This document shows, one piece after another, positions 22,482 to 29,972 of a stretch of DNA of 34,672 bases; the stretch's first letter is position 1; each line of letters starts with the position of its first letter. Both the position numbers and the translations under genes were made by a program. The DNA lies in contig JARGNO010000042.1 of the NCBI GenBank assembly GCA_029213165.1, positions 1 through 34,672 on the forward strand, in the 5' to 3' direction. Source of the DNA: Minwuia sp. GTDB taxonomy: Bacteria > Pseudomonadota > Alphaproteobacteria > Minwuiales > Minwuiaceae. The notes beneath the pieces are model-generated. The model saw only the letters and a program-made list of their open reading frames with translations. It had not been told where the DNA came from and searched no databases.

Positions 22482-22940
22482 TTACCTAACCTGTCTCAGT
22501 GCCTTGAGGAGTTTCGATTCCGCGTCGCCACGGCCTTCACGTTCCGTGCGGGCCGGTTTGCCGTCGGCAGCTTGCTCGGCGGACCGCGCCGCCGGTGCGG
22601 CAGTCGCCGAAGCCTTGCGGCTGTCCACACCCTTCTCGATCCGGTCCGCGACCCGCTCACCCGATGTGGTGACCCGTTGCAGCTCATCCAGCATGCTCCG
22701 CGCCTTGGCCACCCTGGCCTCCAGCTCCATGCCGACAGCACCGGCGGTGTTCTTCAGTTCGTCGATGCTGGACCGCGCCCGCTCCGTCGACTGGTCGAAG
22801 GACTGGACCAGAGCCGCCATGTCGCCTTGGGCATTGCGCAGCTGGCCAAGCCGACGGTTCAGCATGAAGCAATAGATCACCGTGGCAGTCAGCAGCACGA
22901 CCAGCAGCACATCCAGCAGCAGGTTCATGTCCATGATCAT
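22482..22940 (-). CDS. DUF6468 single-pass coiled-coil protein of the flagellar operon
   Basis: This 152-residue protein has one N-terminal transmembrane helix (about 6-26, LLLDVLLVVLLTATVIYCFM) and then a helical segment starting LNRRLGQLRNAQGDMAALVQ. A long predicted coiled coil runs to about residue 105, followed by an Ala/Lys/Glu-rich tail ending KLLKALRQVR. The LNRRL...LR opening is what I associate with DUF6468, found between fliM and motE in Rhodospirillales. The start overlaps the fliM stop as ATGA, with GGGAGAC inside fliM as ribosome-binding site. Function is unknown. Position and topology suggest a membrane-linked motor accessory facing the C-ring, which is inference. Confidence 0.82.
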   Translation of the reverse strand: MIMDMNLLLDVLLVVLLTATVIYCFMLNRRLGQLRNAQGDMAALVQSFDQSTERARSSIDELKNTAGAVGMELEARVAKARSMLDELQRVTTSGERVADRIEKGVDSRKASATAAPAARSAEQAADGKPARTEREGRGDAESKLLKALRQVR

Positions 22941-23980
22941 GATCCGTCTCCCAGTTTGCGATAGGCGCGATCGATCTTCACGGAAATGCTCTGTCCCCGG
23001 CGGCCCATGTTGCCGGCAGCCATCGGGATCCCGCCGCAGTTCAGGCGGATCGCGCTTTCGGGCGAGGCATTCAGCATCATGGTGTCACCGACCTTCATGC
23101 GCATGACCTTCGACAATGGCAGGGTCTGTTCGTCCAGCACCGCGACCAGGTCCACTTCGGTCTTCCACAATTCCGTGGCCAGATGGTTTTCCCAGATCGA
23201 GTCACGACCGAACTTCTCACCCATGAACATCTGCAGCAGCAGTTCACGAATGGGCTCCAGCGTGGCGTAGGGCAGCAGCACGTCCAGCCGTCCGCCACGG
23301 TCCTCCATGTCGATCCGCAGCTTGATGACGATGGCGGCATTGGCGGGGCGGGCGATCGTGGCAAAACGCGGGTTGGTCTCGACCCGGTCGAAGTTGAAGG
23401 CCACCGGCGACAGCGGCTCGAAAGCAGCAGACATGTCAGCCAGCACCACGGCCACCATCCGCTCCACCAGGTTACGTTCGATGGTGGTGTAGGGCCGCCC
23501 CTCGATCCGCATCGCCGCCGTTCCGCGGCGACCGCCGAGCAGCACATCGACGATGGAGTAGATCAAGGATGAATCGACGGTGATCAGGCCGTAGTTGTCC
23601 CATTCGACGGCGCGGAACACCGACAGGATGGCAGGCAGCGGGATCGAGTTGAGATAGTCGCCAAACCGGACCGAGGTGATGTTGTCCAGCGCGACCTCGA
23701 CATTGTCGGACGTGAAGTTTCGCAGGCTGGTGGTCATCATGCGGACCAGCCTGTCGAACACGACCTCCAGCATCGGCAGGCGTTCGTAGTTGACCAGCGC
23801 CGAGTTGATGATTGCCTTGATGCCGGATTTCTCGCCGTCATCATCACCGTCGGCGTCAAAGCCGAGCAGGCTGTCGATCTCGTCCTGGTTCAGGATCCGG
23901 TTGTTTGCCCCGAAGGAGCTTTCCAGTTCGGCGTCTTCGCCATCGAACTCAACCGCTTCGGCCTTGTCTTCTTCAGCCAT
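22937..23980 (-). CDS. fliM: Flagellar motor switch protein FliM
   Basis: This is the 347-residue C-ring protein that binds CheY-P and sets rotation direction. The N-terminal CheY-P binding peptide is ILNQDEIDSLLGF (29-41), preceded by an unusually acidic lead. The CheC-like middle domain includes VFDRLVRMMTTSLRNFT and the dimer region, and the C-terminal SpoA (FliN-like) domain covers about 255-340 (VDLVAVLDEQTLPLSKVMRM). The ATG at 23980 has AGAAGG ten bases upstream. It is second in the operon, 51 bases after fliL, and its stop overlaps the DUF6468 start. FliN and FliG are not in this window. Confidence 0.96.
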   Translation of the reverse strand: MAEEDKAEAVEFDGEDAELESSFGANNRILNQDEIDSLLGFDADGDDDGEKSGIKAIINSALVNYERLPMLEVVFDRLVRMMTTSLRNFTSDNVEVALDNITSVRFGDYLNSIPLPAILSVFRAVEWDNYGLITVDSSLIYSIVDVLLGGRRGTAAMRIEGRPYTTIERNLVERMVAVVLADMSAAFEPLSPVAFNFDRVETNPRFATIARPANAAIVIKLRIDMEDRGGRLDVLLPYATLEPIRELLLQMFMGEKFGRDSIWENHLATELWKTEVDLVAVLDEQTLPLSKVMRMKVGDTMMLNASPESAIRLNCGGIPMAAGNMGRRGQSISVKIDRAYRKLGDGS

Positions 23981-24031
23981 TCAAAAACGCCTTCTGCATT
24001 TTGTGGTTACGAACTCTGGTTCCCCGATCCA

Positions 24032-24679
24032 TCACTGGATCAGCATTTCCTTGAACAGGACATCGCGCACCCGGGCCGGGCGCACCGACTGGTTCACGCG
24101 GATCATCAGTTCTTCCTTCAGGCGATAGACACCGGCAGATCCCTGCAGATCTTCCCGCCGCAGTTCGCGCAGATAGACCTGGAAGTGATCAACGATGCGC
24201 GGCATCACCTTCTCGACACGCTGCACGATGCTGCGGTCACCGAACTCCAGTGCGACCCGGATCTTCAGGTAACGCGGCTGGCGGCCATCCGTATTCAGGT
24301 TCACCAGCATGTCGGGCAGTTCATAGAAGATCAGGTCACTGCCAGCATAGGTAACCTTGCCAAAGCTTGCTGACCCACCACCGCCACCATGTCCGCCGCC
24401 GCCATGGTCACCGCCATCGTCGGCTGCGGCCTCAGCATGACCGCCGCCGTGGCCGTCGTCTTCCTTGGGAGCATGGCTGGAACTGGCGGCCTGCGCCTCA
24501 CCGCCCGAGCCACCGCCCAGCATCATGAAGGCCGCGCCGCCACCACCCAGCAACACCAGAACCGGCAGCGCCACGAACAGGACCAGCACCTTTCCGCTCA
24601 GCCTCCGCTTCTTCGGCTGATCGTCAGCAGCCCCTTCTGCGCCTTCGGCGACAGCAGCTTCTTCCATCTCGTCAGCCAT
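24032..24679 (-). CDS. fliL: Flagellar basal-body protein FliL with a Gly/His-rich linker
   Basis: This 215-residue inner-membrane protein surrounds and supports stator units. It has a short acidic cytoplasmic part, a basic KKRR, a transmembrane helix at about 30-52 and a stomatin-like periplasmic FliL domain from about 105 (YELPDMLVNLNTDG, then RYLKIRVALEF and the terminal VRDVLFKEMLIQ). Between helix and domain lies a low-complexity stretch (55-104) dominated by Gly, Ala and Asp with five His. The start at 24679 has GAGG nine bases upstream; longer in-frame starts (24703, 24739) lack one. It is the first gene of the minus-strand flagellar operon, divergent from flgF. Confidence 0.94.
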   Translation of the reverse strand: MADEMEEAAVAEGAEGAADDQPKKRRLSGKVLVLFVALPVLVLLGGGGAAFMMLGGGSGGEAQAASSSHAPKEDDGHGGGHAEAAADDGGDHGGGGHGGGGGSASFGKVTYAGSDLIFYELPDMLVNLNTDGRQPRYLKIRVALEFGDRSIVQRVEKVMPRIVDHFQVYLRELRREDLQGSAGVYRLKEELMIRVNQSVRPARVRDVLFKEMLIQ

Positions 24680-24731
24680 GATACGGACCTCGCGCGGGTT
24701 CATTGAACTGGCGTGAAGGTAGGCTGTCTCG

Positions 24732-24760
24732 GTTAACAAAGTGTTGGGATTGCCGTTAAC
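24732..24760. promoter_or_regulatory. Pair of GTTAAC palindromes in the fliL-flgF control region
   Basis: Two copies of GTTAAC (24732-24737 and 24755-24760) lie 23 bases apart, close to two helical turns, 53-81 bases upstream of the fliL start. The spacing would suit a dimeric regulator bound on one face, but no named factor was recognised and six-base palindromes also occur by chance. Confidence 0.25.
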
Positions 24761-24833
24761 ACATCGCCAACCGGCAGGACTTGCCCACTGACCCTCCCCC
24801 TTCTTGCCGCCTGCCGGATGTCCAAAATATAAA

Positions 24834-24846
24834 AATCAATCAATTC
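24834..24846 (+). promoter_or_regulatory. Possible IHF site upstream of the flgF promoter
   Basis: AATCAATCAATTC matches the IHF core WATCAANNNNTTR at all but the last position. It lies in an A/T-rich tract 13 bases before the sigma-54 type -24 element. IHF bending commonly assists sigma-54 promoters, so the pairing is sensible but unproven. Confidence 0.35.
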
Positions 24847-24859
24847 AATAGGTTAATTC

Positions 24860-24875
24860 TGGCACACCGGATGCA
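24860..24875 (+). promoter_or_regulatory. Candidate sigma-54 promoter of the flgF-flgG-flgA-flgH operon
   Basis: TGGCACACCGGATGCA carries the -24 element TGGCAC and the -12 element ATGCA (consensus TTGCA) with five bases between, so the invariant GG and GC are exactly ten bases apart. Transcription would begin near 24887, about 30 bases before flgF. Sigma-54 control of middle flagellar operons is well known in Caulobacter. Confidence 0.7.
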
Positions 24876-24918
24876 TTGCCCCTGACCAGCAACGTTTCAG
24901 GAGCTTTCGGCAAACGCC

Positions 24919-25644
24919 ATGGGTATCGAAAACGCAATTCTGGTCGGACTTTCCCGTCAGGTGGCCCTCAGCCGCCAGATGGACATCGTCGCAAACAACA
25001 TCGCCAACATGAACACCGTGGGTTTCCGGGCCGAACAGGTCATGTTCCGCGAGTTCCTGGTCGATACCAAGGAAGGCGACAGCATCTCCTACGTGCAGGA
25101 CTATGGCGTTGCCATGGACGTGTCCGACGGGCCGCTGCAGTCCACTACCAACCCGCTGGATGTTGCCATATCCGGCAAGGGATACCTGGTCGTGCAGACC
25201 CCTGACGGTGAGAAATACACCCGCAACGGCCACCTGCGTCTGGATGATCAGGGTCGGCTGGTGACCATGGACGGCAACCCGCTGCTGGATATCGAGAACA
25301 AGGAAATCGAATTCGCTGACCCGACCGTCGCTGTCGATATCGCACGGGATGGCACAATCACGGCAGCGGATGGCGAGACCTTCCGCCTGCAGCTGGTCGG
25401 CTTTGACAACGAACAGGACCTGGAGAAGGCGGAGGGTGGCCTCTACGAGACCGATCAGGCCCCCTTCGAGATCGAGGATCCGCAGATCCTGCAGGGCATG
25501 CTGGAATCCAGCAACGTCAATTCCATCACCGAAATGACCCGGATGATCGCCGTGCAGCGGGCCTATGAGGCCATGCAGCAGATGGTGAAATCCGACCACG
25601 ACATTCAGCGGGACGCCATTGGCCGTCTTGGCCAGGTCACCTGA
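24919..25644 (+). CDS. flgF: Flagellar proximal rod protein FlgF
   Basis: This 241-residue rod protein is exported by the flagellar type III system and so has no cleaved signal peptide. The N-terminal rod motif is seen as RQMDIVANNIANMNTVGFRA, the central region contains NPLDVAISGKGYLVVQTPDG, and the C-terminal coiled-coil segment is ITEMTRMIAVQRAYEAMQQM. At 241 residues and with a degenerate MGIENAILVGLS start it is FlgF rather than FlgG. The AGGAG upstream is 15 bases from the ATG, rather far, so initiation may be weak or depend on leader structure. First gene of the plus-strand operon; flgG follows after 24 bases. Confidence 0.94.
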   Translation: MGIENAILVGLSRQVALSRQMDIVANNIANMNTVGFRAEQVMFREFLVDTKEGDSISYVQDYGVAMDVSDGPLQSTTNPLDVAISGKGYLVVQTPDGEKYTRNGHLRLDDQGRLVTMDGNPLLDIENKEIEFADPTVAVDIARDGTITAADGETFRLQLVGFDNEQDLEKAEGGLYETDQAPFEIEDPQILQGMLESSNVNSITEMTRMIAVQRAYEAMQQMVKSDHDIQRDAIGRLGQVT

Positions 25645-25668
25645 GCAGTCCCCGAGGAGTATTGAGCA

Positions 25669-26454
25669 ATGCGTAGTCTTTCCATCGCTTCCACCGGCAT
25701 GCTGGCGCAGCAGCTGAATGTCGAGGTCATCTCGAACAACATCGCCAACATGAACACCACCGGGTTCAAGCGCCAGCGCGCTGCCTTCCAGGACCTGCTC
25801 TATCAGAACGTCCGCCGGGTCGGTTCCAGTTCCTCCGACGCCGGGACCATCGTCCCCTCCGGCGTGCAGATCGGTGTCGGCGTCAAGGCCGGCTCGGTCT
25901 ACCGCATCACCGAACAGGGTGACATCGCGATCACCGACAACCCGCTGGACCTGGCCATCAACGGTCGCGGCTTCTTCCGCGTGACCCTGCCGACGGGTGA
26001 GGATGCCTACACCCGGTCCGGCAACTTCTCGGTCGGTGCGGATGGGCAGCTGGTGACCCAGGACGGCTTCGTTGTGGCACCAGGCATCACCGTGCCGAAC
26101 AACGCGCAGGACCTTTCGATCAACGCGAACGGTGAAGTCCTGGCAAAGATTGCCGGGCAGACCGCGTTCCAGAACCTGGGCCAGTTCGAACTGGTCACCT
26201 TCTTCAACGATGCGGGCCTGGAGGCCGTGGGTGACAACCTGTTCCTGGAAAGCCCGGCATCCGGCGCGGCCACGACCGGCATTCCCGGTCAGGCCGGTTT
26301 CGGGTCGATCCAGCAGGGTTTCCTGGAAACCTCCAACGTGAACCCGGTGCAGGAGATCACGGATCTGATCACCGCGCAGCGTGCCTATGAAATGAATTCC
26401 AAGGTCATCACCGCATCCGACGAGATGATGGCCGCAATCAACACCCTGAGGTGA
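25669..26454 (+). CDS. flgG: Flagellar distal rod protein FlgG
   Basis: This 261-residue distal rod subunit has the usual length for FlgG. It begins MRSLSIASTGMLAQQLNVEV with SNNIANMNTTGFKRQRA, and carries the FlgG-specific QNVRRVGSSSSDAGTIVPSG region. Then come NPLDLAINGRGFFRVTLP in the middle and LETSNVNPVQEITDLITAQR with AYEMNSKVI at the C-terminus. GAGGAG about ten bases upstream is the ribosome-binding site. The stop overlaps a possible GTG start of flgA (GTGA), but flgA more likely starts at the ATG six bases after the flgG stop. Confidence 0.96.
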   Translation: MRSLSIASTGMLAQQLNVEVISNNIANMNTTGFKRQRAAFQDLLYQNVRRVGSSSSDAGTIVPSGVQIGVGVKAGSVYRITEQGDIAITDNPLDLAINGRGFFRVTLPTGEDAYTRSGNFSVGADGQLVTQDGFVVAPGITVPNNAQDLSINANGEVLAKIAGQTAFQNLGQFELVTFFNDAGLEAVGDNLFLESPASGAATTGIPGQAGFGSIQQGFLETSNVNPVQEITDLITAQRAYEMNSKVITASDEMMAAINTLR

Positions 26455-26459
26455 TCGCC

Positions 26460-27440
26460 ATGAACCGCGCGCTTGCAAATCTGATTGCCGCCGGGGCCTT
26501 CATGGCCGGCATGGCACTCTCCACCGCCGCCATTGCCGTGGAACCGATGATGGCAACCCTGAAGCAGGGCATCATCATCGACCGGCCGGTGATCACCCTG
26601 AACGATCTTCTGGATGGCGCGGAACAGGCAGGCGAGCTGGTGGTTGCCCATGCCCCGGCACCGGGCGAGCGTCTTGCCCTGAACCCCATGGCCATAGCCC
26701 GCATCGCCGCCAGCCGCGGTGTGCGCTGGCTGCCGCCCGCGGGGATGCACCGCATCACCGTGACCCGCGCCAGCCGCATCGTGCCGATGGCCGACATCAT
26801 GGCCGAGGTCGAACTGGCCCTGAGCGTCAATACCAACGGCGAGGACCTGCAGATCGAACTGGCCGGTCACCGCTCCACCCTGCATGTGGCCACCGACAAG
26901 CTGCCGACCGTCGAAGTCATCAGCATGGACTATGCACCGCGCACCGGTCGCTTCACCGCCATCGTCGCCTCCCCCGCCGGGGACCCGGCGGCACAGCGCG
27001 AACGCCTGCATGGCCGCGCCTGGGTCATGACCGAGGTTCCGGTGCTGTCCCACCCGGTGCGTCCGGGCGACGAGATTTCCCACGACGACATCAGCTGGCA
27101 GCGGGTACGCCAGGACCGCGTGCGCCGCCAGACCGTCGTCAACATCGGTGAACTGGTGGGCATGAGCCCCAAGCGCCACATCGCCGCCAATCGCCTGATC
27201 CGGGTTTCCGACCTGCAGACCCCGGTGATGGTGTCGAAGGGCGCCGCCGTCACCATGGTCTACCGCCACGGCGGGTTGCTGCTGACCGCATCGGGCCGCG
27301 CCATGGAGAACGGTGGCCGCAATGACGTCATCCGCGTGATGAATGACCGCAGCCGACTGACCATCGAGGCCCGCGTGGCCGCCCCAGGACAGGTCAACGT
27401 GATCCCGGCCAGCACCCGCCTGTCACAGCTTACCCGCTGA
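26460..27440 (+). CDS. flgA: Flagellar P-ring assembly chaperone FlgA
   Basis: This 326-residue periplasmic protein assists polymerisation of FlgI into the P ring. A signal peptide occupies the first 29 residues or so (core LIAAGAFMAGMAL, cleavage likely AIA before VEP). The C-terminal third is the SAF/FlgA domain: PVRPGDEISHDDISWQRVR, the NIGELVGMSPKRHIAANRLI stretch and VSKGAAVTMVYRHGGLLLT. The protein is longer than the enterobacterial form, as is usual in alphaproteobacteria. ATG 26460 is preferred over GTG 26451 because GAGGTGA sits five to six bases before it. Its client FlgI is not in this window. Confidence 0.93.
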   Translation: MNRALANLIAAGAFMAGMALSTAAIAVEPMMATLKQGIIIDRPVITLNDLLDGAEQAGELVVAHAPAPGERLALNPMAIARIAASRGVRWLPPAGMHRITVTRASRIVPMADIMAEVELALSVNTNGEDLQIELAGHRSTLHVATDKLPTVEVISMDYAPRTGRFTAIVASPAGDPAAQRERLHGRAWVMTEVPVLSHPVRPGDEISHDDISWQRVRQDRVRRQTVVNIGELVGMSPKRHIAANRLIRVSDLQTPVMVSKGAAVTMVYRHGGLLLTASGRAMENGGRNDVIRVMNDRSRLTIEARVAAPGQVNVIPASTRLSQLTR

Positions 27441-27511
27441 ACCCGACCAAGAAGCTCCCCGCCCGGCAAAAACTGCCGCAGAAGCATCCGCTCCCTGAAG
27501 GACAAAATGTC

Positions 27512-28261
27512 ATGAAAAGCACCCTGATCCGCAGCCTGGCAATTCTCGCCGCCGCCGCCGCACTGACCGCCTGCTCTGCTGTCGACCGCATCGAGAACAT
27601 CGGCAAGGCACCGGACCTGACGGAGATCAAGGACCCGCGGGCGGAAACCGGCTATCGCACCGTCAGCCTGCCGATGCCGCGGCCGGAGCCGACGATCCGC
27701 CAGGCCAACTCGCTCTGGCGTCCCGGTGCCCGCGCCTTCTTCAAGGACCAGCGTGCTTCCCAGATCGGCGATATCCTGACCGTCCAGGTGGAGATCAACG
27801 ATCAGGCGCAGCTGAACAACTCCACCTCCCGCGCCCGCGCCGCCTCCGAGGACACGGATGCCACGTCGCTTCTGGGCTTCCAGAGCAACTTCGGGAACTT
27901 CCTGCCGGACGCGGTTGACCCGACCAGCCTGGTCAGCGTCGGCAATACCAGCAACCACACCGGCACCGGCACCGTCGACCGCGACGAGACCGTGAACCTG
28001 GAAGTCGCGGCCCTGATCGTCGACCGCCTGCCGAACGGCAATCTGGTCATCGCCGGTCGCCAGGAAGTACGCGTCAACTTCGAAGTCCGCGAACTGCTGA
28101 TCTCCGGCGTCGTCCGCCCGCAGGACATCACCGCCACCAATACGGTCAGCCACAGCCAGATCGCCGAAGCCCGCATCGCCTACGGCGGACGCGGCCAGCT
28201 CACCGACGTGCAGCAGCCCCGCTATGGCCAGCAGTTGCTCGACGTGATCCTGCCCTTCTGA
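27512..28261 (+). CDS. flgH: Flagellar L-ring lipoprotein FlgH
   Basis: This 249-residue outer-membrane L-ring subunit is a lipoprotein: the leader ends LTAC with Cys21 as the lipid-attachment residue. Family motifs are SLWRPGARAFFKDQRASQIG, then DILTVQVEIND, the Gly/Thr-rich NHTGTGTVDRDETV segment, and the C-terminal NLVIAGRQEVRVNFEVRE and YGGRGQLTDVQQPRYGQQL. AAGGA lies about nine bases upstream of the ATG. It is separated from flgA by 71 bases with no obvious gene. It is the last gene of the operon, as a strong terminator follows at 28349. Confidence 0.96.
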   Translation: MKSTLIRSLAILAAAAALTACSAVDRIENIGKAPDLTEIKDPRAETGYRTVSLPMPRPEPTIRQANSLWRPGARAFFKDQRASQIGDILTVQVEINDQAQLNNSTSRARAASEDTDATSLLGFQSNFGNFLPDAVDPTSLVSVGNTSNHTGTGTVDRDETVNLEVAALIVDRLPNGNLVIAGRQEVRVNFEVRELLISGVVRPQDITATNTVSHSQIAEARIAYGGRGQLTDVQQPRYGQQLLDVILPF

Positions 28262-28348
28262 TCAGGGTCGCACCGAACAAGGAAACACTGAAACACACCA
28301 ATCCCTCCGTCCAGACCATCCCCCAAAGGATCTGAAGACAGGGAACTA

Positions 28349-28385
28349 GGGCCGGTACCCCAACAGGGTGCCGGCCCCTTTTCTT
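28349..28385 (+). terminator. Intrinsic terminator of the flgFGAH operon
   Basis: GGGCCGGTACCC (28349-28360) pairs with GGGTGCCGGCCC (28366-28377) over 12 base pairs with one G-T pair, a five-base CAACA loop, and CTTTTCTT directly after. It lies 87 bases past the flgH stop. In the other direction only a weak TAGTT follows, so it may act poorly for rmuC. Confidence 0.9.
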
Positions 28386-28463
28386 GTGGAAGCCGCGGCG
28401 ACAGAGCCTGTCAGCAAGGGCAGGTCATCCGGCAACTTCTGCTACTCCACTCCGCCCATGGCA

Positions 28464-28477
28464 CCCAGTTTACTGGG
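28464..28477. repeat. Inverted repeat downstream of rmuC
   Basis: CCCAGTTTACTGGG has six-base arms around TT. It lies 53-66 bases past the rmuC stop on that gene's strand and could form the end-of-transcript hairpin, although no T-run follows on the minus strand. The rest of the 268 bases between flgH and rmuC shows no gene apart from the flgH terminator. Confidence 0.4.
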
Positions 28478-28529
28478 CAGGGCCACGTCCAATTCCAGAT
28501 CCGTCCCTGTTCGCGGCGCCGTCGCGGCC

Positions 28530-29969
28530 TCAGTCAGTTGCATCCACCTCATCCGGCCCCTCGATGGCCGTCGCCCCCGCCGCCTCGACCATCGCCTGCG
28601 GCAGTTCCTTCTTTGCCTTGGCGCCGAGGGTCTTCAGCTGGGTGGCCTGGGTGATCAGGTTGCCGTTGCCTTCGACCAGCTTGCCGACTGCCGCCTGCTG
28701 GGACTTGGCGGCGCGGTCGAGGTGGCGGCCGATGTCGGTCACGTCATCGACGAAGCCCGCGAACTTGTCGTAGAGCAGGCCGGCGCGGTTGGCGATGTCC
28801 TCCGCGTTCTTCTGCTGGCGTTCCACCTGCCACAGGCTGCCGACGGTGCGCAGCAGGGTGATCAGGGTCGTCGGCGTGGCCATGGTGATGTTCTGGCCGA
28901 TGGCGAAACCGGTCAGGTCGGGGCTTTCCTGCAGGGCGGCGGCGAAGGCGCCTTCGATGGGCACGAACATGATCACATAGTCGGTCGTGGCCCCGGTGAT
29001 GCGGGAATAGTCCTTCGATGACAGGCCACGGATGTGCTGGCGCAGGGACTCGACATGGCGTTTCAGGGCCGCCGCCTGCTCCGCCTCCGTCTCCGCGTTC
29101 ACATAGGCCTCGAAGGCCACCAGCGAGACCTTGGAGTCGATGATGATCTTGTGCTCGTTCGGCAGGTTCACCACCACGTCGGGGCGCAGCCGCTCCCCGC
29201 TGTCGATGGTTTCGCTCTGCTGCGTGGAGAACTCCTCGCCTTCGCGCAGGCCGGATTTCTCCAGGATCGTGGCGAGGATCATCTCGCCCCAGGCCCCCTG
29301 GGTCTGGGTCTTGCCCTTCAGCGCGCGGGTCAGATTCAGGGTTTCCTGGGTCATCTCGCTGCTCTGCTTCTGCAGCGACTCGATCTGCTGTTTCAGGGCC
29401 GCGCGCCCCTCCGCCGCCTGGCGCTGCGCGTCGGTCATGCCGGTCTGGAATTCCACGATCTTCTGCCGCAGCGGGTTCAGCAGCCCGTCAAGCTGTTCCC
29501 GGTTCTGTTCCTTGAAGGTCGTGGCGTGGCCCTTCAGCACCGTGTCGGCCAGTTCCCTGAACTCCTTCGTCATCCGCTCACGCGCGTCGGTCAGTTCCTT
29601 CAGGCGTTCCTCCGCCCGCGCCTGATCCTTCTCCTGCGCCTGTTTCAGGCGCGCGTGTTCGACCTTCAGGTCCCCCAGTGCGGCGGTTTCCCGCTGCAGG
29701 TCGGCACGCAGCCGCTCCAGCGTCTCATCCCTCTCCACCAGTCGTCTTGCGGCATTGGCGCTGTCAGCCTCCAGCGTGGCAATGCGCCGGTCCTTCTCCG
29801 CGTTCTCCGACCGGACCTGCTGCAAGGCAGCTTCCGCCTGATCCCGTGCGGCAACAATGGCCGCGTCCGGATCCTGCTGCACGGTGCTGCGGCGGATGAC
29901 GATGACGGCGGCGAGGGCGACAATGATCGCGCCGCCCAGGGCGACGGCGACCAGAAGGGCTGGTTCCAT
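28530..29969 (-). CDS. rmuC: DNA recombination protein RmuC
   Basis: This 479-residue protein has an N-terminal transmembrane anchor (about 4-26) and a long coiled coil (about 35-200, many E/K/R/A heptads). The RmuC nuclease-like domain contains KGKTQTQGAWGEMILATILE, an RPDVVVNLPNEHKIIIDSKV stretch, DYVIMFVPIEGAFAAAL and PTTLITLLRTVGSLWQVERQ. RmuC is described as a limiter of DNA inversions at short inverted repeats and a putative endonuclease. The acidic residues in DSKVS fit a PD-(D/E)XK-type site. The ATG lies directly after the stop of the PAS-domain gene, three bases apart, so the two are co-transcribed. Confidence 0.94.
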   Translation of the reverse strand: MEPALLVAVALGGAIIVALAAVIVIRRSTVQQDPDAAIVAARDQAEAALQQVRSENAEKDRRIATLEADSANAARRLVERDETLERLRADLQRETAALGDLKVEHARLKQAQEKDQARAEERLKELTDARERMTKEFRELADTVLKGHATTFKEQNREQLDGLLNPLRQKIVEFQTGMTDAQRQAAEGRAALKQQIESLQKQSSEMTQETLNLTRALKGKTQTQGAWGEMILATILEKSGLREGEEFSTQQSETIDSGERLRPDVVVNLPNEHKIIIDSKVSLVAFEAYVNAETEAEQAAALKRHVESLRQHIRGLSSKDYSRITGATTDYVIMFVPIEGAFAAALQESPDLTGFAIGQNITMATPTTLITLLRTVGSLWQVERQQKNAEDIANRAGLLYDKFAGFVDDVTDIGRHLDRAAKSQQAAVGKLVEGNGNLITQATQLKTLGAKAKKELPQAMVEAAGATAIEGPDEVDATD

Positions 29970-29972
29970 GAA

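Noticed and set aside
24853-26478. 541-codon minus-strand frame opposite flgF and flgG
   Set aside because: It is an antisense artefact of GC-rich codon bias; its Asp/Gly/His-rich product resembles no family, and it would cover the sigma-54 promoter region.
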